A stretch of 64,000 nucleotides of DNA from Sphingomonas citri (GTDB lineage: Bacteria; Pseudomonadota; Alphaproteobacteria; Sphingomonadales; Sphingomonadaceae). The translations under genes were made by a program, and so were the position numbers. The notes below the pieces were generated by a model, which searched no databases, was not told the origin of the DNA, and was given only the letters and a program-made list of their open reading frames with translations. The stretch is from positions 248,001-312,000 of the forward strand of contig NZ_JAHXZN010000002.1 of NCBI RefSeq assembly GCF_019429485.1. Direction: 5' to 3'. Shown one piece after another: positions 36,387 to 44,561 of this stretch; positions within the stretch are counted from its first letter, which is position 1, and every line of letters begins with the position of its first letter.

Positions 36387-38099
36387 TCACTGGCCGCCGC
36401 TCTTGGGCACGTCGTCGCCCTGCCACAAGGTCGGCAGGATGTCCGAGACATCGACGTCGCGATGATCGTCGGGCACCACGCCGAGCAACGAGCCGACCCG
36501 CGCGATCGTGCGTCCCACCACCGGGGCGGCGTTCCACGCCGCGGTCTTCCACCCGCCCGTCTCCTTGGTTCCCTGCGGCGAGTCGAGCATCGCCAGCACG
36601 ACGTAGCGCGGCGCATCCATCGGGAAGGCCGCGACGAAGGTGGCGACGTTGCGCGACCGGTCATAGCCGCCCGCCACCGCCGCTTCCGCCGTACCCGTCT
36701 TGCCGCCGACGCGATAGCCCGGCGCGTCGCCCTTGCGCCCGGTGCCGCGCATCACCACCAACCGCAGCATCTGCCGCATCCGCGCGCTGGTCGCCTCGCT
36801 GATCACGCGGCGGCCGACCGGGGCGTGGCCCGGCTGCAGCTTGAGCAAGGTCGAGGGGCGCCAGGTGCCGCCGTTGACCAAAGCGGCGTAGGCGTTGGCG
36901 AGGTGGAGCGGCGTCACCGCGATGCCATGGCCGAAGGCGGTCGTCATCGTCGTCGTGCGCGCCCAATATTTCGGCCACAGCGGCCGCCCCTTCTCGCGCA
37001 CCTCGATGTCGGGGCGGGTGTCGAAGCCCAGCTTGCGGAACATCGTCTCCATGCGCTGCTGACCGACCTCGTCGGCGACACGCGCGGTGGCGACGTTCGA
37101 CGAATAGATCAGCGTCTCCGCCATGTTGAGCCAGCGCTTCGGGTCGCCGCGCTCGTCGTGGATGGTGTAGCGGCCGACCTGGAGCGGGTGGGTGGCGTCG
37201 AAGCGCGCCTCCATCGAGGTGACCACGCCGGTGTCGATCGCGGTCGCCATGGTGATCGGCTTGAAGGTCGAACCCAGCTCGAACACGCTCTGCGTCGTCA
37301 AGTTGCGCAGCTGGTCGGTGCCCGACATGCCGACGCGATTGGGGTTGAAGGTCGGCAGCGACACCATCGCCAGCACCTCACCGGTGTGGACGTCGAGCAC
37401 GATGCCGCCGCCGCCGCGCGCCGAGAAGGTGGTCATCGCGCGGCCCAGCTCGCTCTCCAGCGCGGCCTGAACGCGCGTGTCGAGCGAGAGCGCGACCGGC
37501 TGGCCGATGGTGGCGGGGTTGGTGAGCCGCTCGTCGAGCGCGCGCTCGATCCCGCTCATGCCATGACTGCCGCTGATGAAGCCGAGCGCGTGCGCGGCCA
37601 GCGTGCTCTGCGGGTAGAGCCGCTGCGTCTCGCGCTCGAACACGATGCCGGGCTCGCCGATCGCGTTGACCGCCTCGACCAGCGCCGGGCTGGCGCGGCG
37701 CTGGAGATAGGTGAAGCTCACCGGCTTGGTGATCTGCGCGTAGAACCACGACTGGTCGCCCTTCTCGGGCATCAGTTCGGCGAGCTTGCGCGCGATCTCG
37801 GACGGGTCGCCGATCAGCCTCTTGGGATGGACGCCGATCGTCCAGGCGTCGATCGTGCGCGCCAGCGGCGCGCCGTTGCGGTCGACGATGTCGCCGCGCG
37901 GCACCGCCGCGGCGACGCTGCCGCCGCGCTCGCTGCCGGCGAAGACGCCGAGTAGCGTCAGCCGCCCGATCACCACCAGCACGCCCGCGACGAACAGCAG
38001 CATCAGCACCATCAAACGCAGGTGCTGCGTGGCGAGCAGCTGCTGGCGCTGGTCGCCCGCGCGCGCGCCGCGGACCGGACGGGCGACGAGTGCGGTCAC
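36387..38099 (-). CDS. ftsI: Septal penicillin-binding protein 3 (FtsI)
   Basis: Class B transpeptidase cross-linking septal peptidoglycan in partnership with FtsW. 570 residues: a short cytoplasmic tail, one membrane helix (about 29-49), the pedestal with RGDIVDRNGAPLA, and the transpeptidase domain with catalytic Ser277 in GSTFKP, SSN at 333-335 and KTG at 467-469. The GTG start at 38099 overlaps the ftsL stop. Confidence 0.96.
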   Translation of the reverse strand: MTALVARPVRGARAGDQRQQLLATQHLRLMVLMLLFVAGVLVVIGRLTLLGVFAGSERGGSVAAAVPRGDIVDRNGAPLARTIDAWTIGVHPKRLIGDPSEIARKLAELMPEKGDQSWFYAQITKPVSFTYLQRRASPALVEAVNAIGEPGIVFERETQRLYPQSTLAAHALGFISGSHGMSGIERALDERLTNPATIGQPVALSLDTRVQAALESELGRAMTTFSARGGGGIVLDVHTGEVLAMVSLPTFNPNRVGMSGTDQLRNLTTQSVFELGSTFKPITMATAIDTGVVTSMEARFDATHPLQVGRYTIHDERGDPKRWLNMAETLIYSSNVATARVADEVGQQRMETMFRKLGFDTRPDIEVREKGRPLWPKYWARTTTMTTAFGHGIAVTPLHLANAYAALVNGGTWRPSTLLKLQPGHAPVGRRVISEATSARMRQMLRLVVMRGTGRKGDAPGYRVGGKTGTAEAAVAGGYDRSRNVATFVAAFPMDAPRYVVLAMLDSPQGTKETGGWKTAAWNAAPVVGRTIARVGSLLGVVPDDHRDVDVSDILPTLWQGDDVPKSGGQ

Positions 38100-38743
38100 C
38101 GCAGGCGACCGCGCTCGGTGCGGGCCCGGCTGAGCAGGTCGCCGACGGTGGTCTCGCTCAGCAGCGCACGATCGAGCATCGCCACCTTGGCGGCGCGCGC
38201 GGCGCCGGCGCCCGTGGAGGCGGGTGCGGCCGCCGCCACCACCGCCGGCGTCATGCGGGGAGCGGCGACCGGCTTCGCCACCGCAACCTTCACCGTGGCG
38301 ACCGGCGCGGCGGCCGCGGTCCGGACGGTGGCGGGAGCGACGGGAGTGGGAGCGGCAGAGGCGGTGACGGCGGTAGCGGCGGCGGGAACGATCAGCTGCG
38401 CGGTCTGCACCGGGGCGGCGGCGCCCGGCAGCGGCACGGGCACCGGCTGGTTGGGCGACAGGGAGGCGAGCGCGGCCTCGTCGCGAACGAACTGCGCGGC
38501 GGTCGGCACCGTCAGCGCCAGCGTGTCGCCGTTCCAGCGCTCGAGCTGGGCGAGGTTGGCGCGCACGTCGAACTCGGTCTCGAGCGCTCGGATGTCGCGC
38601 TCGGCCCCGACGATCTTGCGGTCGACCTGCTCCAGCCGCTTGCGCTCGGCGGCCACCTGCGAGGAGACCAGATAGAAGCCGATCGCGACCATCGCGCAGC
38701 TGGTGAGCCAGCCCAACCCCTTCAACCGATACATCGCCGCCAT
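38096..38743 (-). CDS. ftsL: FtsL-like cell division protein with long Ala/Pro tail
   Basis: Identified mainly by position between rsmH and ftsI. The 215-residue product has one membrane helix (GLGWLTSCAMVAIGFYLVSS, about 8-27) and then a coiled-coil segment (about 30-75) with RKRLEQVDRKIVGAERDI. This is the FtsL layout. Unlike the usual 100-odd residues it continues with a roughly 130-residue Ala/Val/Pro-rich tail of unknown role. The ATG at 38743 has GGGAGG seven bases upstream; a GTG two codons earlier overlaps the rsmH stop but is too close to that site. Confidence 0.85.
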   Translation of the reverse strand: MAAMYRLKGLGWLTSCAMVAIGFYLVSSQVAAERKRLEQVDRKIVGAERDIRALETEFDVRANLAQLERWNGDTLALTVPTAAQFVRDEAALASLSPNQPVPVPLPGAAAPVQTAQLIVPAAATAVTASAAPTPVAPATVRTAAAAPVATVKVAVAKPVAAPRMTPAVVAAAAPASTGAGAARAAKVAMLDRALLSETTVGDLLSRARTERGRLR

Positions 38744-38745
38744 CG

Positions 38746-39723
38746 TCACGCCTCCCTTACCCAAGCCGCCGCCGCCGTCCGCCGTGCCGCGCGTAGTGTC
38801 GCCGAGCGGGCGCGCGGGTTCGCTGCCAGCTCGGTCTCGTCGGCGCGCTGCGCGCGCCCGATCATCTCGAAGGTCGCCGCGCGCCCCGGTGCCGCCGCCG
38901 GCAGGTGGCGCGAGCCGCCCGGTGCCGCGCCGGCGCGATCGCGCAGGAAGCGCTTGACGATGCGATCCTCGAGCGAGTGGAAACTGACCACCGCGAGCCG
39001 CCCGCCCGGCTTGAGCACGCGCTCCGCCGCGGCGAGGCCGCGCTCCAGCTCGTCGAGCTCGCCATTGACGTGGATCCGCACCGCCTGGAAGGCGCGCGTC
39101 GCTGGATCCTTCTTGTCGTGCGGGCGATGGCCGAGCGCGCGGCGCACCACGGAGGCGAACTGCGCGGTCGTGGTCAGCGGGCGTGCCGCCACCACCGCGC
39201 GCGCGATCCGGCGCGACTTGGGCTCCTCGCCGTAGCGGTAGAGCACGTCGGCGATCGCTTCCTCGTCGGCCGTGTTGAGGAAATCGGCGGCGGACGGCCC
39301 TTCCTGGCTCATCCGCATGTCGAGCGGGCCGTCGCCCTGGAAGGAGAAGCCGCGCTCGGGCTGGTCGAGCTGCATCGACGAGACGCCGATGTCCATCGTC
39401 ACGCCGTCCACCGGCGCGAGGCCGCGCGTCTCCAGCTCCTCGGCGAGCGCCGAGAAGGTGGCGGCGACCATCGTCAGCCGCGGCGCATCGGCCGCGAGCG
39501 CGCGACCGGTCGCGACCGCGTCGGGGTCGCGGTCGAACGCGACCACCTCGGCGCCGGCGGCGAGCAGGGCGCGCGTGTAGCCGCCGGCACCGAAAGTCGC
39601 GTCGACGTGGCGCTCGCCGGGGGCGGCGGCGAGCGCGGCGAGCACGGGCGCGAGCAGCACGGGCACGTGCGGCGCGGCAGTGCCGTGGGGCAAGGCGGTC
39701 TCAGGGGCGGTCTCGCGTATCAT
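38746..39723 (-). CDS. rsmH: 16S rRNA (cytosine1402-N4)-methyltransferase
   Basis: SAM-dependent enzyme (formerly MraW) modifying the ribosomal P site. 325 residues: [13 protein letters not shown], the SAM loop [48 protein letters not shown] and [13 protein letters not shown] all match the family. ATGA overlap with mraZ upstream. Confidence 0.97.
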   Translation of the reverse strand: MIRETAPETALPHGTAAPHVPVLLAPVLAALAAAPGERHVDATFGAGGYTRALLAAGAEVVAFDRDPDAVATGRALAADAPRLTMVAATFSALAEELETRGLAPVDGVTMDIGVSSMQLDQPERGFSFQGDGPLDMRMSQEGPSAADFLNTADEEAIADVLYRYGEEPKSRRIARAVVAARPLTTTAQFASVVRRALGHRPHDKKDPATRAFQAVRIHVNGELDELERGLAAAERVLKPGGRLAVVSFHSLEDRIVKRFLRDRAGAAPGGSRHLPAAAPGRAATFEMIGRAQRADETELAANPRARSATLRAARRTAAAAWVREA

Positions 39724-40220
39724 AGCGCGATCCCCTTCTCCTCGCAGGTGAACTCGACATATTCCTTCAGGAATGGGTCGATATCCGGAGTCTCGAGCAG
39801 GATGTTGGGCGCCCAGATGGTGATCCAGTTGAACGCGCCGAGGAACACCGCCGCGCCCGCGATCCGCGCGTAGCGGCGCTCGAACGCGGGCATGATGAAG
39901 CGGCCCGAGCCGTCGAAGGGCAAAGGCTCGGCGCCGCCGGCGCGGTCGAGGATGTTGTAATCGACCTTGCCGGTGCGCTCGAACTGCGCCGCGTCGAGCG
40001 CCTCCAGCCGCGTTTTCCAGAACGGCACGAAGCCGGGATCATAGGCGATCAGGCAGCGGTGCTCGGGGTGCGGGGCGATGATGACCGTGCCGCCGTCCTT
40101 GCCGTCGTCGCGGGGGGCATTCTTGGCGAGCATCGCGCGAAGGGTGTTGGGAATAGCGACGCGGCCCTTGTCGTCGACAAGACCGAGCCCCTTTCCCTGA
40201 TAGTCCACCCTGTCCGCCAC
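39720..40220 (-). CDS. mraZ: Transcriptional regulator MraZ
   Basis: AbrB-fold DNA-binding protein, usually the first gene of the dcw operon and its repressor. 166 residues with two SpoVT-AbrB halves: [14 protein letters not shown] in the first and [13 protein letters not shown] in the second. The GTG at 40220 gives [17 protein letters not shown], the usual start, and GAGG lies five bases before it; a TTG eight codons upstream is less likely. A four-unit operator-like repeat lies 132-166 bases upstream. Confidence 0.95.
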   Translation of the reverse strand: MADRVDYQGKGLGLVDDKGRVAIPNTLRAMLAKNAPRDDGKDGGTVIIAPHPEHRCLIAYDPGFVPFWKTRLEALDAAQFERTGKVDYNILDRAGGAEPLPFDGSGRFIMPAFERRYARIAGAAVFLGAFNWITIWAPNILLETPDIDPFLKEYVEFTCEEKGIAL

Positions 40221-40351
40221 GCCCACCTCACACCCGGGACGCAAAACCTCCCTGCCCGGCGAACGGCCATCACCGCCCGCCGACGTTGCCCGTCAGCAAA
40301 CAACAGTGGTCTTGCCCCCAATGTCGTCGCATGGAGGTATCAGGGTTGCGT

Positions 40352-40386
40352 GGGGATGAGAAGGGAAATTCGGGGATAGGCGGGGA
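40352..40386. promoter_or_regulatory. Candidate MraZ operator: four GGGA-type repeats
   Basis: GGGGA (40352), AGGGA (40362), GGGGA (40372) and GGGGA (40382), each separated by exactly five bases so that the period is 10 bp. E. coli MraZ is known to bind TGGGN repeats with five-base spacers upstream of its own gene. The match in spacing, core and position makes autoregulation likely. Confidence 0.72.
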
Positions 40387-40493
40387 AAGTCCGGATTTTC
40401 TCGGCTAATCCGTTCGCTAGCGCGGCGGCGGAGGGCGTGAGCGAGCGCTCGCGCGAGTGGAACTCGGCGCCGAAGGCGAGTGCGGGCGAGCTT

Positions 40494-40522
40494 TCCCCGC
40501 TTTTCCCCAAGAGAATCGGGGA
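40494..40522. promoter_or_regulatory. Second cluster of CCCC/GGGG motifs upstream of mraZ
   Basis: TCCCC at 40494 and 40504 (10 bp apart) followed by GGGGA at 40518-40522. The second TCCCC and the GGGGA can also pair as a hairpin. It could be an auxiliary MraZ site in the opposite orientation or simply a palindrome. Confidence 0.3.
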
Positions 40523-40653
40523 AGGCGCGGGAGCGAGAGTGCGCGCTGGAGGATCGGACCAGTTTTCGAGGGGATCTGACCGCTCCTCGCGTCGCATCTC
40601 CATCCGGCAAGGAGCAGTGCTCGCCTCGACGAGGAGGCCGGTTCCGGTACGAT

Positions 40654-40746
40654 CGTCATCCCGGGCTCGAGCTGGGATCCATCGTTCCGCCGACACGACG
40701 GGTGGGAGGCTCGCGGCACCATGGATGCCGGGTCAAGCCGGACATG
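40654..40746. repeat. Intergenic inverted repeat, family A copy 2
   Basis: Left arm CGTCATCCCGGGCTCGAGCT and onward to GGATCCATCG; right arm CGGCACCATGG...GCCGGGTCAAGCCGG. Opposite-facing copies of the same module, about 93 bases overall, more degenerate than copy 1. Confidence 0.6.
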
Positions 40747-40850
40747 CCGAGCTCGCCAGAGGAAACTGGGCATCAACCCCGCCGACGGTGGCCGCTGATA
40801 GCGGCCAACGCGCTCCCCCGCCCCACGCGCGCACCCGGGCGCGCCGATCG

Positions 40851-41171
40851 TCACTGAGCGTGCGGCGCGGGCTTCTCGGCCGGCGGGGTGTTGGCGGCGC
40901 TGGGGGTGACGCCGAGCTCGGCGAGCGGCTCGTTGGTCGGCGTCACGGTGGGGATCGGGCCCGGCACGCTCATGTTGACCACCACCGCGGGCTGCGCCGC
41001 GCCGGCGACCGCGACCGGGCGCTCCTGATCGACGGTCGAGAAGATCGCGCTGGCCACGCCGATCAGCAACACGACCATGGCGAGCCCGACCATGCCGACC
41101 CGCACGCGCTGGCGCGCCTGTTCCGACTGCTGGCGCTCGACCGCCACCTTCTTTCGCTGCGAACCCTTCAT
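40851..41171 (-). CDS. Single-pass membrane protein, function unknown
   Basis: A 106-residue protein. A basic, helical N-terminus (SQRKKVAVERQQSEQARQR) precedes one membrane helix (VGMVGLAMVVLLIGVASAIF, about 25-44). A Pro/Ala/Thr-rich tail follows that should lie in the periplasm. It is head-to-tail after the cysteine synthase gene with about 40 bases between. No family recognised. Confidence 0.6.
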   Translation of the reverse strand: MKGSQRKKVAVERQQSEQARQRVRVGMVGLAMVVLLIGVASAIFSTVDQERPVAVAGAAQPAVVVNMSVPGPIPTVTPTNEPLAELGVTPSAANTPPAEKPAPHAQ

Positions 41172-41211
41172 CTCGTCGTGCGACGTTAACCGATCGTCGC
41201 GGCGCTGTCGA

Positions 41212-42201
41212 TCACGCCCCGTCACGACGCTGCCGTACCAGCCCCTTCGCGGCCAGCCAGGCCGGGTCATAGAGCGTCGAGAGATAGCGGAAGCCGGTGT
41301 CACACAGGATCGTCGCGATCCGCTTGCCCGGCCCGAGCTGGCGCGCGAGCCGCACCGCGCCCGCGACGTTGATCCCGGACGACAGGCCGAGGCACAGCCC
41401 CTCCTCCGCCAGCAGCCGCTCGGTCCAGTCGAAACCCTCCTGGTCGGCGATGCGGAATTGCGCGTCGACCGGCGCGCCCTCGAGGTTGGCGGTGATCCGC
41501 CCCTGCCCAATCCCCTCGGCGACCGACGATCCCTCCGCGCGCAGCTCGCCGCACGCGTAATAGTCGTAGAGCGCGGCGCCGTGCGGATCGCTCAGCGCGA
41601 TGCAGACGCGCTCGTCCTTGGCCTTGAGCCCCAGCCCCACCCCGGCGAAGGTGCCGCCGGTGCCGACCGCGCAGGTGAAGCCGTCGATTCGGCCCTCCAT
41701 CTGCGCCCAGATCTCCTCGGCGGTGCCGACGATATGCGCGCGCCGGTTGGCGATATTGTCGAACTGGTTGGCCCAGATCGCGCCGGGCGTCTCCTCGGCG
41801 ATGCGGCGCGAGGTGTGGACGAAATGATACTGGCTCGAATAGGGCGCGGCAGGAACGGTCACCAGTTCGGCACCGAGCGCGCGCAGCGTGTCCATCTTCT
41901 CCTTGGACTGGGTATCGGGCATCACGATGATCGTGCGATAGCCCTTGGCGTTGGCGACCAGCGCCAGCCCGATCCCGGTGTTGCCCGCGGTGCCCTCGAC
42001 GATCGTGCCGCCGGGCTGGAGCTGCCCGCGCGCCTCCGCGTCCTCGACGATGAACAGGGCGGCGCGGTCCTTGACGCTCGCGCCCGGGTTGGTGAACTCG
42101 CATTTGCCGAAGATGTCGCAGCCGGTCGCCTCGCTTGGCCCCTTGAGCCGGACGAGCGGCGTGTTGCCGATCAGCGCCAGCGTGTCGCTTGTGGTATGCA
42201 T
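41212..42201 (-). CDS. Cysteine synthase (O-acetylserine sulfhydrylase family)
   Basis: PLP enzyme making cysteine from O-acetylserine and sulfide. The 329-residue protein has the PLP lysine in NPGASVKDRAA, the phosphate/substrate loop EGTAGNTGIGLAL (instead of the EPTSGNTG of E. coli CysK) and the GTGGTFAGVGLGLK PLP-phosphate loop. The variant loop is seen in a CysK-like subgroup, so I give no gene symbol. Start ATG at 42201 fits the family (HTTSDTLALIGNTPLVRL). Confidence 0.9.
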   Translation of the reverse strand: MHTTSDTLALIGNTPLVRLKGPSEATGCDIFGKCEFTNPGASVKDRAALFIVEDAEARGQLQPGGTIVEGTAGNTGIGLALVANAKGYRTIIVMPDTQSKEKMDTLRALGAELVTVPAAPYSSQYHFVHTSRRIAEETPGAIWANQFDNIANRRAHIVGTAEEIWAQMEGRIDGFTCAVGTGGTFAGVGLGLKAKDERVCIALSDPHGAALYDYYACGELRAEGSSVAEGIGQGRITANLEGAPVDAQFRIADQEGFDWTERLLAEEGLCLGLSSGINVAGAVRLARQLGPGKRIATILCDTGFRYLSTLYDPAWLAAKGLVRQRRDGA

Positions 42202-42247
42202 GGCGCGCTAGATGCGGAGCCCGGGGGCAATGCGCAAGCGAGCAGAT

Positions 42248-42574
42248 CTATCGCGGCGCCACCCCGGCCTTGGCGAGGTGCGGCGCGAGGCGCCCGGCGA
42301 GCCACAGGAAGAACATGCGATAGTCGGCGAGCAGCGACCAGATCGGGTGGCGGAAGGTCGCGGGTCGGTTGCGCTCAACCGCGAGATGCGCGCTCCAGGC
42401 GAAGGCATAGCCCGCGACCGGGACCGCGGCCCACCACCAGCCGCCGAACGCCAGCGCGGGCGCCGCCGCGGCGAAGCTGAGGGCGGTGCCGGCATAATGG
42501 AGCGCGCGGGTGGCAGGGCGCGCGTGCTCGCGGAGGTAATGCGGCCAGAAGTCGGCGAAGGTGCGCGGTGTCAC
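42248..42574 (-). CDS. DUF962 / Mpo1-like membrane protein
   Basis: A 108-residue protein: TFADFWPHYLREHARPATR with the conserved LREH, HYAGTALSF, two or three membrane helices, AWSAHLAVERNRPATFRHPIWSLLADYRMF. The Mpo1 branch in yeast is a dioxygenase acting on 2-hydroxy fatty acids and uses conserved histidines; His residues are present here (H in LREH, HYAG, AHLAVE, RHP), but the bacterial function is not established. The GTG at 42574 has GGAG about eight bases upstream. Divergent from the Y-family polymerase. Confidence 0.8.
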   Translation of the reverse strand: MTPRTFADFWPHYLREHARPATRALHYAGTALSFAAAAPALAFGGWWWAAVPVAGYAFAWSAHLAVERNRPATFRHPIWSLLADYRMFFLWLAGRLAPHLAKAGVAPR

Positions 42575-42662
42575 GGGCGGATCTCCGTGTGCCATCCTCC
42601 GCGTTCGCGTGCCCGCGTCAACCCGTCTCTTCGCGCTCGCCACCGCGACCGGATCGTGCCAT

Positions 42663-42677
42663 GTTCCTCATCCGTTC
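42663..42677 (+). promoter_or_regulatory. LexA-binding SOS box of the alphaproteobacterial type
   Basis: GTTC, seven bases (CTCATCC), GTTC: the exact direct repeat bound by LexA in Rhodobacter, Rhizobium and Caulobacter. It lies 22-36 bases before the polymerase start codon at 42699 and in the divergent region with the DUF962 gene, so it could regulate both. Confidence 0.68.
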
Positions 42678-42698
42678 CCTCTCGCGAGTCGCCCGCCG

Positions 42699-43994
42699 GT
42701 GCCGAGCGCCGATCTTACCCTGCCCCCGCGGCCGCTGCGCTGGCTGTTCCTCGACCTCAACAGCTATTTCGCCAGCGTCGAGCAGCAGGTGCAGCCAGCG
42801 CTGCGCGGTCGCCCGGTGATCGTGGCGCCGGTCGGCAGCGACACGACGGTGGCGATCGCGGCGTCGCGCGAGGCCAAGCGGTACGGCATCTCGACCGGCA
42901 CGCCGGTGTGGGAAGCCAAGCGCAAGTGCCGCGACCTGGTCGTCACGCCGGCGCGGCACGAGCTGTACGTCGCCTATCACCACCGGATCGTCGCCGAGGT
43001 GGAGCGCCACGTGCCGGTGACGCGGGTCTGCTCTATCGACGAGGTGGCGTGCCGGCTGCTCGACAATGAGAACGGCCGCGACGCCGCGATGGCGCTGGCC
43101 GGGCGGATCAAGCGCGGGCTGGCTTCCGCGGTCGGCGACTATCTCACCTGCTCGATCGGGATCGCGCCCAATCGGCTGCTCGCCAAGCTCGCCTCCGACC
43201 TGCAGAAGCCCGACGGGCTGGTGGTATTCGAGGCCGCCGCGCTGCCCGAGGCGCTGTACCCGCTCAAGCTGCGCGACATCGCCGGCATCGGCCCCAACAT
43301 GGAGCGACGGCTGGCGCGCGACGGCGTCAACGACATCCGCCAGCTGCTCGCGCGCCGCCCGCGCGACGCCGGCCACGCCTGGGGCGGGAGCGACGGCGAC
43401 CGGCTATGGTACCTGCTCCACGGCGTCGACCTGGCCGAGAAGCCGACGCAGAGCCGTACGATCGGGCACAGCCACGTGCTCTCCCCTCGCCACCGTGGCT
43501 ATGAATCGGTGCGGCTGACGTCGCGGCGGCTCGCGCTCAAGGCCGCCAGTCGGCTGCGCCGCAAGGGGTATCGCGCGCGGCTGCTGGTGCTTCACGCGCG
43601 CTTCGAGGACGACAAGAGCAAGTGGCGCGCGAGCGTCAAGCTGCCGGCCACGCAGGACAGTTTCGTGATGCTGGCGCGGCTCGACGCGCTGTTCCCGCGG
43701 CTGCGGGCCGCGGGCGCGGCGCATCGCAGCGGCTGCCGCATAATCGGGGTGACTTTGGCGGAGATCGAGCCGGTCGCGGGCGAGCAGGGCTCGCTGTTCG
43801 CCGCGCTCGATCCCGACGATCCGCTCGCGCGCGAGACGCGCACGCTGGCGCTGAGCCGGGCGATGGACCGGATCAACGAGCGGTTCGGACGCAACGCGGT
43901 CTCGGTCGGCCCACTGAACGGCGGGCGGCTCGATCGTGTGGGCTCAAAGATCGCGTTCGGCCGCATTCCCGAGCTGTCCGAATTCCACGAGTGA
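42699..43994 (+). CDS. Y-family DNA polymerase (DinB/ImuB-like)
   Basis: Translesion polymerase or related protein, 431 residues. The palm shows the catalytic acidic sites: WLFLDLNSYFASVEQQ near the N-terminus and CSIDEVACRL for the second pair. Finger/thumb segments AIAASREAKRYGI, SIGIAPNRLLAKLASDLQKPDG and IAGIGPNMERRL (helix-hairpin-helix) follow, then the little-finger domain. Both catalytic motifs are intact, unlike ImuB, so it is likely active. The start is taken as the GTG at 42699 because the in-frame region before it contains the SOS box. No imuA, lexA or dnaE2 lies beside it. Confidence 0.88.
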   Translation: MPSADLTLPPRPLRWLFLDLNSYFASVEQQVQPALRGRPVIVAPVGSDTTVAIAASREAKRYGISTGTPVWEAKRKCRDLVVTPARHELYVAYHHRIVAEVERHVPVTRVCSIDEVACRLLDNENGRDAAMALAGRIKRGLASAVGDYLTCSIGIAPNRLLAKLASDLQKPDGLVVFEAAALPEALYPLKLRDIAGIGPNMERRLARDGVNDIRQLLARRPRDAGHAWGGSDGDRLWYLLHGVDLAEKPTQSRTIGHSHVLSPRHRGYESVRLTSRRLALKAASRLRRKGYRARLLVLHARFEDDKSKWRASVKLPATQDSFVMLARLDALFPRLRAAGAAHRSGCRIIGVTLAEIEPVAGEQGSLFAALDPDDPLARETRTLALSRAMDRINERFGRNAVSVGPLNGGRLDRVGSKIAFGRIPELSEFHE

Positions 43995-44079
43995 GCGCTA
44001 CCGAAATGGGTCGATGATATAATGACTTTAGTATGACAGGGTTGACGCCCTTTTCCGCATGCGCGAAGCGTGCGGACCT

Positions 44080-44466
44080 ATGCAGAAGCTCGCTTTCCTC
44101 CCCCTCGCCGCCTCCTTGTTCGCGCTCGCAGCGTGCAATTCCGAGCCGTCCAAGCCGCAGGTGATCGACTCCAACCCCGATCCGATGGCGTCGCAGCTGG
44201 CCAACGCCGCGCCGGTCGAACTGCCGCCCGCGATCAAGGCCGACAAGACGATGCGCTGCAAGGACGGCAGCCTCGTCTACGTGACCTTCTTCACCGGCGA
44301 CAAGCAGGCGGTGGTGCGCACCGAGAAGAACGGCACGCCGACGATGCTCAAGGGCGAGGGCGGCGAGGCGCCGCTCAGCGCCGAGGGCGGCTGGAAGCTG
44401 ACCGGCACGCCGACCGAGATCACCCTCACCCGCCCCGGCAAGGGCGCGCTCTCCTGCCACGCCTGA
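44080..44466 (+). CDS. Small lipoprotein, MliC-like
   Basis: 128 residues. MQKLAFLPLAASLFALAAC is a lipoprotein signal ending in the lipobox LAAC; the acylated Cys is residue 19. The mature domain (TMRCKDGSLVYVTFFTGDK to GALSCHA) has two cysteines in the pattern of the MliC/PliC lysozyme-inhibitor beta-barrel, but the similarity is only moderate. The ATG at 44080 is chosen over one seven codons upstream because the signal begins there. Confidence 0.65.
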   Translation: MQKLAFLPLAASLFALAACNSEPSKPQVIDSNPDPMASQLANAAPVELPPAIKADKTMRCKDGSLVYVTFFTGDKQAVVRTEKNGTPTMLKGEGGEAPLSAEGGWKLTGTPTEITLTRPGKGALSCHA

Positions 44467-44474
44467 ACTGAACC

Positions 44475-44506
44475 GCGCCGGCGCCTCTCGCGGAGAGCGC
44501 CGGCGC
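44475..44506 (+). terminator. Hairpin after the lipoprotein gene
   Basis: GCGCCGGCGC pairs with GCGCCGGCGC and is extended by TCTC/GAGA with one bulged C around a three-base loop, eight bases after the stop. Followed by TTCACCG. A strong terminator candidate separating the lipoprotein from parA. Confidence 0.6.
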
Positions 44507-44561
44507 TTCACCGCGATCACTCCTTGCCGCACGTCGCGGCCGCCCCTAGCGTCCGACGCTT

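Larger units (their letters stand above)
40221..40850. other. Non-coding region upstream of the dcw cluster
   Basis: About 630 bases without a credible gene. It holds the operator-like repeats (40352-40386), a second set of CCCC/GGGG motifs (40494-40522) and a family A repeat (40654-40746). No convincing -35/-10 pair could be placed by eye, although the main dcw promoter should be here. Confidence 0.6.
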
